Below are positions 13,062 to 32,335 of a DNA stretch of 64,000 nucleotides, one piece after another. A program made the translations under genes and the position numbers. The stretch's first letter is position 1. Each line of letters opens with the position of its first letter. The stretch covers positions 1 through 64,000 of the forward strand of contig JAODUP010000701.1 in NCBI GenBank assembly GCA_025642065.1, given 5' to 3'. A model generated the notes under the pieces. That model had not been told where the DNA came from. It ran no database searches and saw only the letters and a program-made list of their open reading frames with translations. This DNA comes from Paralvinella palmiformis. Taxonomy: Eukaryota; Annelida; Polychaeta; Terebellida; Alvinellidae.

Positions 13062-14096
13062 CATTTACCTGAAAGAAAACTAGACCGAACACGGCCGCGG
13101 TTTGATGGCAAACAAGTCCCAACTTCCGGCCGGGGCAAAAAGGAACGCAGACTGAAAAATCGTCTTTATAAAACTGTTGAATTATTATTGTGTCTTTGGT
13201 TACATAAGCCGTGGGAGTAAAAGTAATACAAAAGGAATATCTTTTCATCGTTAAGTATAAGAAACACATTTAAAATAATTGTTTTTGGCAGGAAATTAAG
13301 CTTAACTAATATTATTATATTTAGCCTGTTCGACAACCCCCGGCCCGTCTCTGGCGTTTGATCTTAACTAAACTAGATCTACGGACTTGAATAAAACGAC
13401 TTTACATATTTCATGGCACATAATAGGAGAGGAATAATACAGATTCTCTGCACAAACAAAATTATAATGCACGCATCAAAATAAATGTCCGTATTCATAG
13501 GTTCAAAACTCGCTTCAACGTTGCTTTTTCCCCTACCGGAAGTCAGCGCTCTTTGGTCATGGCGGCCCAATCAAACACTACTGAGTGTTCCATTGACCTG
13601 AAAGAAAACTAGACCGAGCAGTTAGTAGTGTTTGATTGGGCCGCCATGACCAAGCAGCGCTGACTTCCGGTAGAGACAAGAAGAAACGTTCAAGTGGATG
13701 CGCTTCAAGTTTTGAACCTATGAATACGGACATTTATTGTGATGTGTCCATTATAATTTTGTGTGTATATATAATCTGTATTATTCCGATCATATTATAT
13801 GTTTAGTTGGGATCAAACGCCAGAGACAGAAGGGGGGTTGTCAAATAGGCTAAATATAATAATAGTTAAGCTTAATTTCCCGCCAAAAACACTCAACCCG
13901 TTAACAGTTATTTTAAATGTGTTCCTTATACTTAACGATGAAAAGATATTCTTTTTGTATTACTTTTACTCACACGGCTTATGTAACCAAAGACACAATA
14001 ATAATTCACCATTTTTATAAACACGATTTTGCAGCCCCCCTTTTCCACGACCTGTTTGCCATCCCGTGTTCGGTCTAATTTTCTTTCAGGTCAATG
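13062..14096. mobile_element. Foldback (palindromic) DNA transposon, 8-bp TSD
   Basis: The element is flanked by a perfect direct repeat GTTTGCAT (13054-13061 and 14097-14104). Its left end reads CATTTACCTGAAAGAAAA and the right end, reverse complemented, CATTGACCTGAAAGAAAA, continuing into CTAGACCGAACACGG or close variants. The inverted similarity extends along almost the whole element: arms about 13062-13582 and 13623-14096, around a spacer of about 40 bases. The spacer itself holds a third copy of the terminus (CATTGACCTGAAAGAAAACT at 13591). An 8-bp target duplication fits hAT-type transposases, but the TIR is not a canonical hAT end. There is no transposase inside, so it is non-autonomous. 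Confidence 0.88.
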
Positions 14097-14403
14097 GTTT
14101 GCATTAAATGGATATGTTTTTTGGCGCCATCTACTGTTATTATCAGTTCGACACGTGGCACCGTTTGTCGTTACGTTGTGTTTTGAATTAGGACGCGCGG
14201 TAAGTTGATGTGTAACACATTTTTACTTAAAAGTTTCACTTTTAAGCTTTTCTCAATCTTCCCACTAAGTAACTACTATATAATAGAGCAGAAGTAAGTC
14301 AATCATAGACTCAATACGTTTATTAAATGTCTTCTTAAATAGTTTTGTATTTAAAAACGATAGTCAATTTCACCTAAACCTTGCCATCATATACTCCTAA
14401 ACG

Positions 14404-17390
14404 TGGCCATGGCCAGGATTAGGTCTGAAGTGGCTAGGTTTGGGTTAATGTCAAATACATTTTACAGTTATGAAGACCAATCGCTGTAGAAAACGAAATA
14501 TACACCCAAAGCCCATACACACTAGGCTTTGGAATGAGACTGACATGGTAGCAGCAGGTCAAGCAGTCAACTGAGGCGAGATGTCCCAGCGAGCAGCCCA
14601 AACCACATTTAATATACCACGGGCAACACTTCAAACCCACCTCAATGGAAAGATAACAGTTGATGAAAATCCGGGGAGGATGTCCTGGTTCACGTACCAA
14701 ACAAGAGAGAAAACTGGTTGACTATGGATGTAACCGGGCAGACATGGGTGTAGGATTCGGCAAGAAACAGTTTCTAATATATACTGGGCAGTATGCGAAA
14801 AAGTATGGTGTGATGTTCAAAGTGGAAAGCCATCAAATAAGTGGTGGTATAGAATGCTGAAACGACACCTGATGTGAAATTAAGAAAACCAGACCAACAG
14901 CAGCTGTTGGTCATCAGGCTATGGACCGGGAATTTGTGAAATCATACTTCAAAACAATTAGCCGGACCTTGCTTAAGCACATGTTTGATAAAGCTGGCGC
15001 CAAAATTTGGAACATGGTTGAAATTGGAATTTTCCTTGATTACAAGCCAATGGCTAGATCTGTTACAAAATGTCTCCATAGTGGATCAAGAGAAAACAAG
15101 GAATTGATCACCGTTATTGCAGCAGTTAATGCTGATGGGGCGAAGACACCACCACATATGATACCTAATGGTAAGACCATTCGGGCTCTAAATAGTTTTG
15201 AGTTAAACGCTGCTCCTAACGGCACAATCTGGAGTGTGAGCGACAGGGGATGGACAAAACAGGGAATTGCCAAATTATGATTCGATAAAAATTTCCTGCC
15301 AAATGTAAGTAATGAATATCCTCAAATTATTTTTGTAGATGGCCATGATTCACATAATTTCCTAAAATTAATGAGGACTGTAGTGGCCAATAAAATAATA
15401 ATATATGAACTTCCTGCACACACGTCAAACTGACTTCAGCCTTGTGACGTTCTCAGTTTGACTCACTCAAGACATACTCTAATGAAGAATCCCAGCAAAT
15501 GATGTCTGATTATCCTGGAGTTGTTGTGGGGAAGGTGAACGTCACAGGCGTCTTTGGAGAAGGCTATAACCAGCGATAATATCAGATCTGGATTCAGACC
15601 GTGTGGCATTTTCCCATTCAATCCCAGGGTAATTCCAGAAAAGCCATACATGCCAAACCTATTATATGTACTACATGCTAATCCGACGCATTCCACGGAA
15701 GAAATTACGAATTACGAATCTGTGAAAGATGTAATTCCAGCACCTCAATTGATTGATGTATCAGGAAGAAACCTCTACACGAATAATGACGTCATTATTG
15801 ATGATATGTCAACAAATTGAAACCTGGTGTCTTCTTGTATGGCTCTCGCTGCATTGGAACTTATATTCTCAGAAGATAATAAACGGAGAGTTTTGAGTCA
15901 CGCTATGGCCTTGGATACCATCTGTTAGACTCTTCCTAAGCACGCTGAAAAAACTCAAGACCACAAAATATGCCATGACTGTAAATATTGAGACTATTGC
16001 AAAAGCAGAACCAGCCTTCAGTATCCAACACCCGGATGTCTCATTACATACACCTGTAGCGTTATCATCTGAAGCTCGTAAGAAATTTAGTGGGACAAAG
16101 CCGAAAGTAACAGTAACCAAGGGGTGAAAATGAACCATTCCAACAATCAAGATCTGTCGGATTACAAGGAGTACTTCTGTGTTTAATGTGAGGAGAAATA
16201 CATTAATCCTCCAAGTGAGGACTGGATCCAGTGTAGTATCTGCATGAAGTGGGGCCAGGAAGAGTGTTCAAACAAATTGTCTGGTAAACGTATCTGCGAC
16301 CTTATGTTAAAGACAATAAACCCGCTTGTCCTAGCATTATTCTGAATAGTCTGCTCCGATTGATGCTGTAACACCAGAAAGTTATAAATATACAATATAC
16401 CTGCCGAATTGATCATTTTGATGTATGGGATATTGGTAAGATTGAAAGGTATAGTGCTTCATGAGTGTTTAATAGACGTCGTTCAGATTTTGTTATATGT
16501 TATACTTATGAACTTCATGTTCTACATTTACTACTTGACTTGTTACACAAATCATTTATAAAGAGTCAACTTTTGTTGGGATAAGATGATAAAAGATTGT
16601 ACTTTTATAACTTATCTGTTGGTTGTTGTGTACGTTCGTAAGCCAGGAGTTCAAACGAACCCATCTTTATGGAGCAATCATTTCATTATTCGGATTCAAA
16701 TTGAAAATTATTCTCTAAAGCTAACTATGTAATTAGTGTATAGACTATTCAGCATACATCTACATGTGGGTTGGAATGGTGCATATATCTCAACTCAGAT
16801 AATGTTTCGAGCGGCTTGTTTTCCAGTCTCTAGAGTTAGAGGGTCTTTTCCATTTTTAATACTTCAGTAAAGTATACATATCTTGGGTTCCAAAAGAGTA
16901 TATAAAAGTGGCTTGCAACAAGTAATTACAGTGGTAGATTCTTAACTTTCGGTGTTTCGTCTTTCTGCCAAACAACCACCCCATGCCTAAATCAAACTAG
17001 CCTCATTCTCCTAGTCATATGTTACTTCCTCATATTAACCTCTAAATAACAGATGGGTTGCATTGATATTATAATTGTTGGGTGTACAAACGAATATTTA
17101 TTAAAGTATGATCAAGTTAAAGAAAGGGTGGCCAGGGTCAGGTGAAAGGTACATATTCACTGGCCCGGATTAGGTAAAATGTGGCCAGGATATGGTGAAA
17201 TACTAGATTCGGTTTCACACTCATATAACGCATGATCAGAAGGTTCAACTACCAATTACACCTGATGACTAAGTTTTGGTTAACTTCATTTTCTTGGTGA
17301 GACAAATTGAATTAGCTATCTTGAATAACGAGTTATTAAGAACTGTTTGAAAACAAAAGTGGCCAGGATTTGGTTAACTTACACCTACAA
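14404..17390 (+). mobile_element. Decayed pogo/Tigger-type transposon
   Basis: Broken plus-strand frames between about 14660 and 16320 give a pogo-family DDE transposase. The first catalytic block is at about 15017 (WNMVEIGIFLDYKPM, where family members have WNMDETG, so the first Asp is lost). The second Asp block, FVDGHDSHNFLKL, is at about 15340. The C-terminal DNIRSGFRPCGIFPFNP segment is at about 15570. A Cys-rich tail (EDWIQCSICMKWGQEECSN) at about 16210 resembles the PHD-like finger of some members. Many stops and frameshifts make it non-functional. Copies of GGCCAGGATTAGGT and variants lie outside the coding part on both sides (about 14413, 17120, 17162, 17183, 17362) and probably mark the subterminal regions. 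Exact ends are not resolved. Confidence 0.85.
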
Positions 17391-17761
17391 ATGTTTGATT
17401 TAGTTTGATATATAATGAAGTTGGTAGTTCAGAATAATGTCCTAACAATCAGTTTCTGTGGTCACAGTGACCTGGCCACAACAACAACAACAAAAAAACA
17501 CATAAAGACGAATATTCTGGCTTCAGTACGAAATGTCAACATTAAATTTTACATAATTTTGCTTCCAATTTCAGCTAACCATCCAGTACTTAGAAACAGC
17601 ATTAGGATGATTTCCAACGACAACAAGTAATATCAGCTGAAGTAAAGTCTCTCAGGAGGAGAGAAAACTAACAAAACCGCGGAGACAATTGGCCATTTTG
17701 TACCACTATAAAGTCACGTTGTTTAACAAAATTTCCGATTGGTTCAGATACGCCTTTTGCC

Positions 17762-23808
<6,047 letters not shown>

Positions 23809-23882
23809 CATGTTTAGCTAATAATTATAGACACAATGTCTAAAAGCTAGATCTGTAATGTCTTAAGGCTAGTCAAAATATG

Positions 23883-23885
<3 letters not shown>

Positions 23886-23917
<32 letters not shown>

Positions 23918-24250
23918 TAGATAGATAGATAGATAGATAAACAAATGAGTGGATTGTTAAAGAGTAGATAAATAGAAATATACGTGTACACGCAAACAAA
24001 CACACACACACAGATACACTTATATATTGTTAATATCTGATAGTCTGAAGTATATGTTAACATATAAATATATGATATATGCTAGAATAGACAATATTAC
24101 ACCATCACGAGAATGGTACTGAACGTACAACTGAAGAGTTAGTGAGTGGGTGAGCAAGTGAGTGAGAGAATGAGTAAGTGAATGAGCGAGCGAGTGAGTG
24201 AATGAACGAGCGAGTGAATGAGTGAGCAACGAGTGACTGACTGAGTAAGC
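23886..24250. repeat. (TA)n, (GATA)n and degenerate (GAGT)n tracts
   Basis: TA and GATA repeats at 23886-23940 are followed at about 24135-24250 by GAGTGAGTGAATGAGCG-type repeats, after the SLC45 stop codon. Confidence 0.85.
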
Positions 24251-24371
24251 GAGCGAGATGTTATTTAAGAATATCAGTTATCAACCATAGACCGATAACA
24301 GACCGACATGTGACTCCGTAGAGAGAGACCCGATAAATATAAGTTACACTGATGTTATCATCCTCACTTAG

Positions 24372-24545
24372 AGAGTGTGGTCTAACTGGTAGCGCGTTGG
24401 ATCACAGACCACCTGAGTTCGAATCTCGGCGTGGGCATATCTGAAGGGTGTTTCATCTTTGACTTCGCATTACGAGGACGCTCGTCCCATTAAGCCTAAT
24501 AAGTGAACAAAAGTGGCCGTAAAACATCAATCATCATCATCATCA
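24372..24545 (+). mobile_element. SINE-A copy, near full length
   Basis: tRNA-like head (GGTCTAACTGGTAGCGCG as box A, GAGTTCGAATCTC as box B), followed by the shared body TGAAGGGTGTTTCATCTTTG and the 3' phrase AAAAGTGGCCGTAAAACATC with a (TCA)n tail. Confidence 0.92.
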
Positions 24546-24559
24546 CTTAGAAGATCAGC

Positions 24560-25031
24560 TCTCACTATTGCGTCTTCTAAATCTCTACATTTCTGATAAT
24601 AAGATAATGTTATGAGTAAACATCTCATTTATATCCCTCATTCTTAGTGAGGAGACTTACTGTAAAGTCTTTTATTTAAAAGAATTATAGAAATTAATGC
24701 CAAAAGTTATTACTAATACGACATCTAATAATAATAATAATAATGCACATTTAATAAAGTACATTTAATTGATGAAGCCAGTCACTGATGCTTTACAATG
24801 AAGCATAAACACGAGACAGACAACAGTTTATTGCAAATGTTCAACAATGGATATTATATATTCAGAAATGAAACATCCTTCAACAGCGGAATCGTAGGAA
24901 GAGATTTTCACAAATTAAGAATAGTTCCGCAATGTGTATATTTCTGATATTACTAGAACCAAGACGGAATATTCCTTATAATTTCTTGAAATACAAGAGA
25001 TGGCACAGATATTCAGGTGCAGTTTCTTTAA

Positions 25032-25073
<42 letters not shown>

Positions 25074-25167
25074 CAACATGATCTGAAATAAATACATTGT
25101 CTTACTGTTAATCAAATGAATTAAAGAAGAAGGTTATTTTGGATAAATCGGGTGATATGATTCTATT

Positions 25168-25213
<46 letters not shown>

Positions 25214-26870
25214 TAAGTATAAAAGTCTTTTTCTTATTGTGTTATAATCGTAATTCCCAGATAACATTGAGGAGTCACAGTCTACTATATGAGGCTTAAC
25301 AAAGTAATGGAGTACTAAAATGAGTGTTGACTCAAAGAAAAGGCACACGAAACAAAACTCATAAAAAGTGTCTTCAGATTTTCCCAAACCGAAATTACTG
25401 AAGGTTCAACTTGAGAAATGATGTTTTGTTACAATCCTTATAATATCATGTTTGTTAATTCATGATTTTTGCCGAAGCTATTCATCCGGAACTAACCTTT
25501 GAATAAAATAGCGTATAACCTATAATGGTGGTGTTGAGTTTACCATAGAGGAGCACTCAAGTTATAGACTATTAGTATCCGAGTTACTGGGCAACCGGTA
25601 GTAGATTTTGAGTATATGTATTTGGTTAAACATTAGTTGTATAAATTGTTAGTAAAATGTTGGATTGTTTCTGTAAGAAATGGAGTATGTGGATCATCTG
25701 ACATCTACATCTTATTATTAAGGTAATCTTACTATTTGTAGGGATAGAGTTGTCCCTAGAAGTGTCCCGGAGCCATGACACACACACACACACACACACA
25801 CACTGTCTTCTTCACCCACATAAATTATGTTATCTGCCATCTTTCACAGATGATTTTTTTAAAGGTGAAGGTCATTTGATATCTGTTTATCAGTTTTTTA
25901 TATAGATGTTATAGTCTAATAGATTGCAACTACATGTATAATAAAACTGTAATTGTTTTGTTGTCTTAGTAACATGTTGTGTGTGCGTGTGTGTGTGTGC
26001 GCGTGTGTGTGTGTGTTTGAATATTCCCTATTTTTGCTGAATTAAGACAGTAATATAGAATACACAACAAAGTATCTCTCTGTTAAGTATCTCGGATATT
26101 TAGAATTTAGCTGGGACGGGGGGTGGAGGTGACGGCTGACCCCTTCTTCTACCGGGTTCCCCTTCCCCACCAAATTACAACAACGGAGGGCTGACTGGAG
26201 CTTATTATCTGGCAGATTGCTGCATCATAAATATCACGACATTGTTGTATCACGAATGTAAAAATAAATTTATAAAAATTGTAAAATAATTACAGTACCA
26301 TGTGTTATCAGCTATTACTACTAGTATTATTATTAAACTGTATTGCTTGGGTCTTCAACTTTTTGCTAAGTTTACCTCAAACGCCATTAAATACACCTTC
26401 GTTATTGCAAGAATATTACAAATATTCCACAGTCAAATCATTAATCACTTCACTCATAGATATACAATGTGCACTCATAGATATACAACGTCTGATGAGT
26501 GTTTCATCCTTCGCTTCAAACCATTACATTTCATAACTGATTTGCCTTATTTAGCCTACTACCATGAACAGAAATATGCCTATAAAATTTTACAAATTAT
26601 CTTCAAGACGTAGATATTGATACAACAGAACAAACCTTTTTCAAAGACAATTCTTGTTAGTTCCAATTTAAAAGATCCTTCTCGTCTTTATTAACTAATG
26701 TATTATCATATTTATAAAGATTCCATTTTAATGTTGTAAGCCAATTAACTGTTTCTAATATTTCTGATCCAAGACTGTGGACTTTTAGTTATTTGTATTA
26801 TCCCTTCTGTTGTGAACAATATGATGCAGCGTCAGTATAGAAATGATGAACTACTACTTAAAGGTGTATA
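24560..26870. other. Non-coding, microsatellites only
   Basis: Contains (TA)n at about 25036-25071 and 25171-25205, (CA)n at 25778-25802 and (GT)n at 25978-26016. A much-diverged SINE-A body may lie at about 26490-26570 (GAGTGTTTCATCC, TTTAGCCTAC). No coding exon seen. Confidence 0.55.
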
Positions 26871-26875
26871 TATGT

Positions 26876-27022
26876 TAAAGGTTAATCTGTATAACCAGAT
26901 AATATGTATATTACCTTAATTTGTTATGTAATACATCTATTGCTAACTGACATTTAATACAGATTACCGAAAATTTTCAGGTAATATACATATTACCTGA
27001 TTATACAGATTAACTGTAAAGT
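26876..27022. mobile_element. Short palindromic repeat (MITE-like), copy 2
   Basis: Left arm GGTTAATCTGTATAACCAGA and right arm (reverse complement) CAGTTAATCTGTATAATCAG match each other and the copy at 22128-22212. This copy has a longer centre of about 60 bases. Confidence 0.65.
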
Positions 27023-27104
27023 ATATAATCGGAATAATATATCACCAGCCAACCAGCTACTGATTAATTGCTTAGTCAAGCAGTGGGCTGGTTAAAGGCG
27101 CGCG

Positions 27105-27436
27105 CACGCGTGTGTGTGTATGTGTTAGTATACACATAGAGAGGCACAGGCGCAGAACATGAACAACTCTAAACATCCTTTGATAGCTCTACCTCCATTA
27201 TTATAAATCTAAATAAACTATACATGCATAAATCTAAATAAAACATTTCTACACCTCCATATATCTACACCTCCATATATCAATACATATATACATATAT
27301 ACGTAGACCTATCATATATGATCTATCATATATACGTAGTCCTATCATAGATCCTATGCATCTGTCTGGTCTACTCATCAGCCTGTGGGGATCAGCTAAT
27401 TCGCTTTTCGTACGCGGCAAATATGTCACGCCCAAA
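27105..27436 (-). repeat. Dispersed repeat, copy 2
   Basis: Reverse-strand counterpart of the repeat at 48-326. The shared order is CGTGACATATTTG, GCGTACGAAAAGCGAATTAG, CAGGCTGATGAGTAGACCAG, TGGAGGT blocks, CTGCGCCTGTGCCTCT and finally a TG/CA repeat. It directly abuts a truncated SINE-A at 27432. Confidence 0.6.
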
Positions 27437-27508
27437 GATAAAGAAGCGAAGTCAAATATGTAACACCTTTCAGATATGTCCACGCCGAGATTCTAACTCA
27501 GGTGGTAG
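27432..27508 (-). mobile_element. SINE-A fragment
   Basis: Minus-strand sequence has the box B-like GAGTTAGAATCTCGGCGTGG and the body AAGGTGTTACATATTTGAC. Both the tRNA head start and the 3' part are missing. Confidence 0.7.
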
Positions 27509-27589
27509 TATGTGTGTGTGTGTGGGGGGGGTCTGTTATTCTAACTCAGCGACCATACATGCATTGTATTCATGTCAACAAGCCTCACA

Positions 27590-27960
27590 CACAAACTAGC
27601 GATAGTTCACTTGGTTCAACGTTTCCCGTACCACCGAGGTCTATCAGTGATCAACTCTCAGAGACCACGTTCAGCACCAGCAGAGGAAAATATTGTACAT
27701 GTACGACAGAACATTTAGTAGGCATCAGGAACATCCTTCTCAGGGAGGTTCCGGCGAACTTCAAACATCACGAACTTCGGACCAATCATCGACGTGAATT
27801 GCATCCCGTAAAAGTTATGGTTTGGTACGGTGTATCATCATCGAGTGTTATTGGAGTTTACTCTTTTGAAGGGCGAAGATGACGATACGGTTACCCAGAC
27901 AGGCAACTGATATCACGAAATGCTGGAAATGTTTGTGTGTCCTTCCCGAGACATGGGGAA
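27590..27960 (+). mobile_element. Transposase fragment, Tc1/mariner (DDE_3-like)
   Basis: The segment HPVKVMVWYGVSSSSVIG at about 27790-27845 is the block before the second catalytic Asp in IS630/Tc1/mariner-type DDE transposases of the kind reading VWCGVSS.. IGPYFFE. Upstream HLVGIRNILLREVP and downstream DDDTVTQ..YHEMLEM also fit. Frames shift at least twice and there is a stop, so it is a dead internal fragment. Confidence 0.7.
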
Positions 27961-28927
27961 GGTAGGATGATACAAATACTCTTACACCCGGAAGTGTAAT
28001 GCGCCCGTTGAGGGAGTCTTCGAAGAACGAATAATTATAATAGACAATTTCCGCCACGCATGCGCAGTCCACATTCTCTGTGGTTTGCGGGTCAGCGAAG
28101 CCATGTAGTAACGTGGAACAAGAAGTGTAATTAACTAATAGTTTGTAAATTTACGTTTTGGGAGATTTACAGAACTAAATCAATCTACATGTTCTTGAAG
28201 CGATGTAATTTTTATTAAATATAACGTAGAATTATTTTTACTAATATATAAGTTTATTTGTATGGAGAAAGTTGACAGTTTATTTGTGCCTGAAAAATTA
28301 CATGTTAGTGAAAATAAATCATCAAGTTGGAAATTGTAATAGACATGTTATCAATATATGAAACATATTGCGATCTCCATAATCTCACGATGGGTAAAAA
28401 TATGTTTTTATCATATGTTTCAGCGAGCTCGGGTTACATAAACGACAGAATGTATGTCAATAAACCACGAAACACCCAGCAGCTTAAAGACAACATTCTG
28501 GAGGACTGATACATGTTAAAAGGTGTTATTAAAGATGTTATAGAAATAGTCTACACTTCTGAGGTGGAAGTGATCGGCGTTTACGTGATGTCATCCGTTT
28601 TATATATTTATTTTTAATAATAATAATTCACATTTTTCCTAACTAATTTAAATTTACATACTGTTTTTAAATCGATATAATACGTACGTTGTTTTAAATA
28701 TGTCTTATTTGCAATTACGTGTATTTGATTGTAAGTGAATTTCCACGACACAGCAGACTGGCATTCATCACCAAGCTATATCTTATATTTTGTTGCGTCT
28801 TTCAGAAGCAGCGAATACAAGGTATCGATTTTATATAGAAATATTACATGAAATTTATATTGTTGTCAATGCCGCAACATTTAAAATTAAACAAACATAC
28901 CAAATATATAAATAATAAACCAGTAAA

Positions 28928-28974
<47 letters not shown>

Positions 28975-29047
28975 TAACAGCTCTATAAACACTATCATAG
29001 GTGACAAAAAGAAAAACGTTGAAAGTTTTCATGATATTCCTATATTT
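27960..29047. other. Non-coding, no gene recognised
   Basis: AT-rich sequence with a (TA)n tract at about 28931-28972. It includes the 3' flank of the minus-strand GH27 gene that ends at 29048. No other signal seen. Confidence 0.5.
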
Positions 29048-32000
29048 TTATACTTCAAAATATCGAAGATCATTAATGTTGGCGTTATTTTTCCTGTCTG
29101 TCATGGTTCTCTTATTCAATGGGACAGCTTTCATAAGTACAATACCAGGAGGGTCAACGCGACATGTGATATTCTCATGCGGGGTAAGTATACCAATTTC
29201 CAGGTCATCAAACACCTCAGTAAATCTGTACCTAGCAGCTTCGTAGATGCCAAGATCTCGTAACTTAGCCGACGTCTCTAGTGGGTATCCGGATTGTTTT
29301 AGATAGACCACAGCCACGGCAAAACTACCTCTTGGTAATATGGGCTTCGTCCAAAACTGCAGCATGCCGTTGTACATCTATAATAAATCAAATATGGACT
29401 ATGCTAAATACCACACAACAAACTTATGTGTCCTAGCAACAGGCATCACAACAATAAAAACAAAACAAAAGGTTAAATTTGGTGATAAAGGTCATCGGTT
29501 CGATTCCAAAACGGCCAAGGTTTTCTTCAGTTTCACTTCTCGACTCACATCATTTTGAGTGGTTTTATTCACGTTAAATGGCGCTCGTACGTCAACAAGT
29601 TATGGTGGGACAATGCGATGATAGTTGTTGGGGGGGGGGGGAGTGGAGGGGGGATTAATCATTCTGACAGCAAAAATACTCATCGGATTACGAGTTTGTA
29701 AAATGTAATAATTTTGTTTACCTGGCAAATGTAAAGCTCATCAATCAGAAATAAACAAACGAAATAGGAAAGTACAAGTCAACAAGCGAATTGTGATTGG
29801 CTGATTTTGTTTTACATTTGTTTTGTACTCGTTATAGATAGAGTCGAATATTTTACAGGTCAAGTTGACCTTATGAACACCAACTTGTGTGCTTTTCTGT
29901 TTTAATTATTTTCATATACTACGTCTTTACTAGAAATATGATGTTTCTTATATTATATTTGTAAACAATAAGAAATTTAGGATAATATTAATAATGTACT
30001 AATAGTGAATAGGTATTTGTTAATTGTACTTATTGTATTGTATTGTGTTTTGTTGTGTGGTACTTTGTTGTACTTTAGTACTAATTAAGTGTACCATATG
30101 GTATTTGTATCATATTAACTATTTGCATTAGAAACAGGAAATATTATTTATTTAATTTTTCTTTGCAATTCGTACTTACATTGATAACACGTCTACCCTG
30201 AGCACCAAGTGGATCTTGGTTAATGGCTATCACCCTCTTGTTCTGTAGGAGAGATTTAGATCGCTCGTTGATGGCCCTCAGATCAACAGACATCAGGAGT
30301 GGTGACGATATTATCGCCCACATGCCAAACTGTACTCTCTCTTCACTCTCACTCATCCCATAATTACCGATCACTAGCTATAATAATTTTAAAAAACACT
30401 ATAGATGTGGGCTGTATGATAAAATGACATCAAAATGCCGATAAATAACAATAATAATACTAAAAACAAACACTTCAGTTAGATCAATGGCTTCAATACT
30501 AAGTGATAGAAATTAAATAAAACAGAACATAAATAGATTATTAATGCGCTGAAAGTAAGTCAAAGTGACGACAGATTGTCTCAGTAAATAGTTTATGCTT
30601 ATTCGTATATTTGTCTCTGAATATCCGATTATTTCTGTTGCATCACTTCGCAGGATTACAAAGAAATATTCTATATGTTTATATAACGATATCAAATATA
30701 CTGATACTTCTGAAATGGATAGTGCCTACACCACGTCATCGCCATCATCATCATCATCATCATCATCAACAACAATAACAAATTTAACAATATTCTTCTG
30801 GTCTAACTGGTAGCGCAGTGGATCGCAGATCACCACCACCTGAGTTCGAATCTCGGCGTAGGCATATCTGAAGAGTGTTTCATCTTTGACTTTGCTTCAT
30901 TACGCTTGGCGGTCGTTCGGCTCACTTAGCCTACCGTCTGGACAAAAGTGGCCGTAAAACATCAATCAATCATCAAGCGCCTTAGAGTAACCTTCTTACA
31001 GGTTATATAGGGCGCTATATAAATTTCGTATATTATTATTATCATCATCATTATGTCAGTAGCCAGAGGACGACTCTAAATACCATCACAACTGAAGCCG
31101 TTAACTATTTAGATTCATCAATTAACACCATTCCAAACCATATTACAAGCTTCTTCTAGAACGCAGACATTCACTGTGAAACTCTGTGCCTGTGTCACGT
31201 GACTTCCTTATTCGACAATCTGCCAATTAAATCAACTTCGCATATTTCTGGCCTCGCATTAGTTGCCGATATAGTAACTTGTCATTGTATCCAGATGACT
31301 CTTACATGAGAACTAAAGCCCTTCTGTGCCTGAGAGTCTTCCTGGTCAATGGTCATCCTACATGTCCAGGATCGGTGACGTGTCAGACGTATTGTGACTG
31401 ATAAGGTACAGAAATAATGGCACTGGAAAATGGCACTGGAAAATGGCACTATGCAAATTTGGAAAAAATGGTCCTGAATTTTGTTTATTGTTTATTGGCA
31501 TTTAGTTATTGGTAGTAGGTGAAGTCCTGCTTACAAAAACCATTCATAATAGGACATCTGAAGGAGTGGCTTCCCACATCCTAGGATTAACTACCAGACA
31601 TAATTCCATTGACGTCACGGCATTTTCTGAGCAGTTTTATTGTAAGCAGATGTATATCTTATAAATAACAATGAAAATATCATTAGTTTTCATTAGACTC
31701 TATTCATGATGGAAGTCATAACTAACAACAAAGATTGTCAGAAGTTAATTCTCAATGGTTTCATCTACATTAAACAGATAACTTAAAGTCTCGTAACATA
31801 AAGAGGCAATGTGTACAACATTTGGATTGTAACACAACCCTAACCACAACCTTGGTTAATGATGATCCAAAGTTTGTTATTTTCAAAAGTACTTTTAAGT
31901 TTTTTAAAGTAACTATACAAAAAAAAACAATAACTAGGGTGATATTTTTTCCAAAATTAGCATGGTGCCATTTCTTCCGGTTGCCATTTTTTCCAGGTGT

Positions 32001-32302
32001 CATTGTTTCCTACACCCGTGACTGATACTGTATCCGTAGAAGGCCAATTTGTTAGTGGATCCAGAGCGTGTCGTGTACTGGATAACCTCTCGCTACCTAT
32101 GTCTAATGTGGTCTATCTATCCAATGATCCTCGCTTGATTGTGTCCAGTAATGTTCATTCTACCTGGAGATTTCAGTCTATTTATCTCCAGTAATGTTCA
32201 TTCTACTTGGAGATTTCAGTCTATTTATCTCAAGTAATGTTCATTCTACCCACTCATTTCAAACACCACCAAAATCATTATGATATCATAATGGTTATAT
32301 AA

Positions 32303-32335
<33 letters not shown>

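Noticed and set aside
13379..13570. 63-codon minus-strand frame starting with MGRHDQRALTSG
   Set aside because: It lies wholly in one arm of the foldback element and is not preserved in the mirrored arm.
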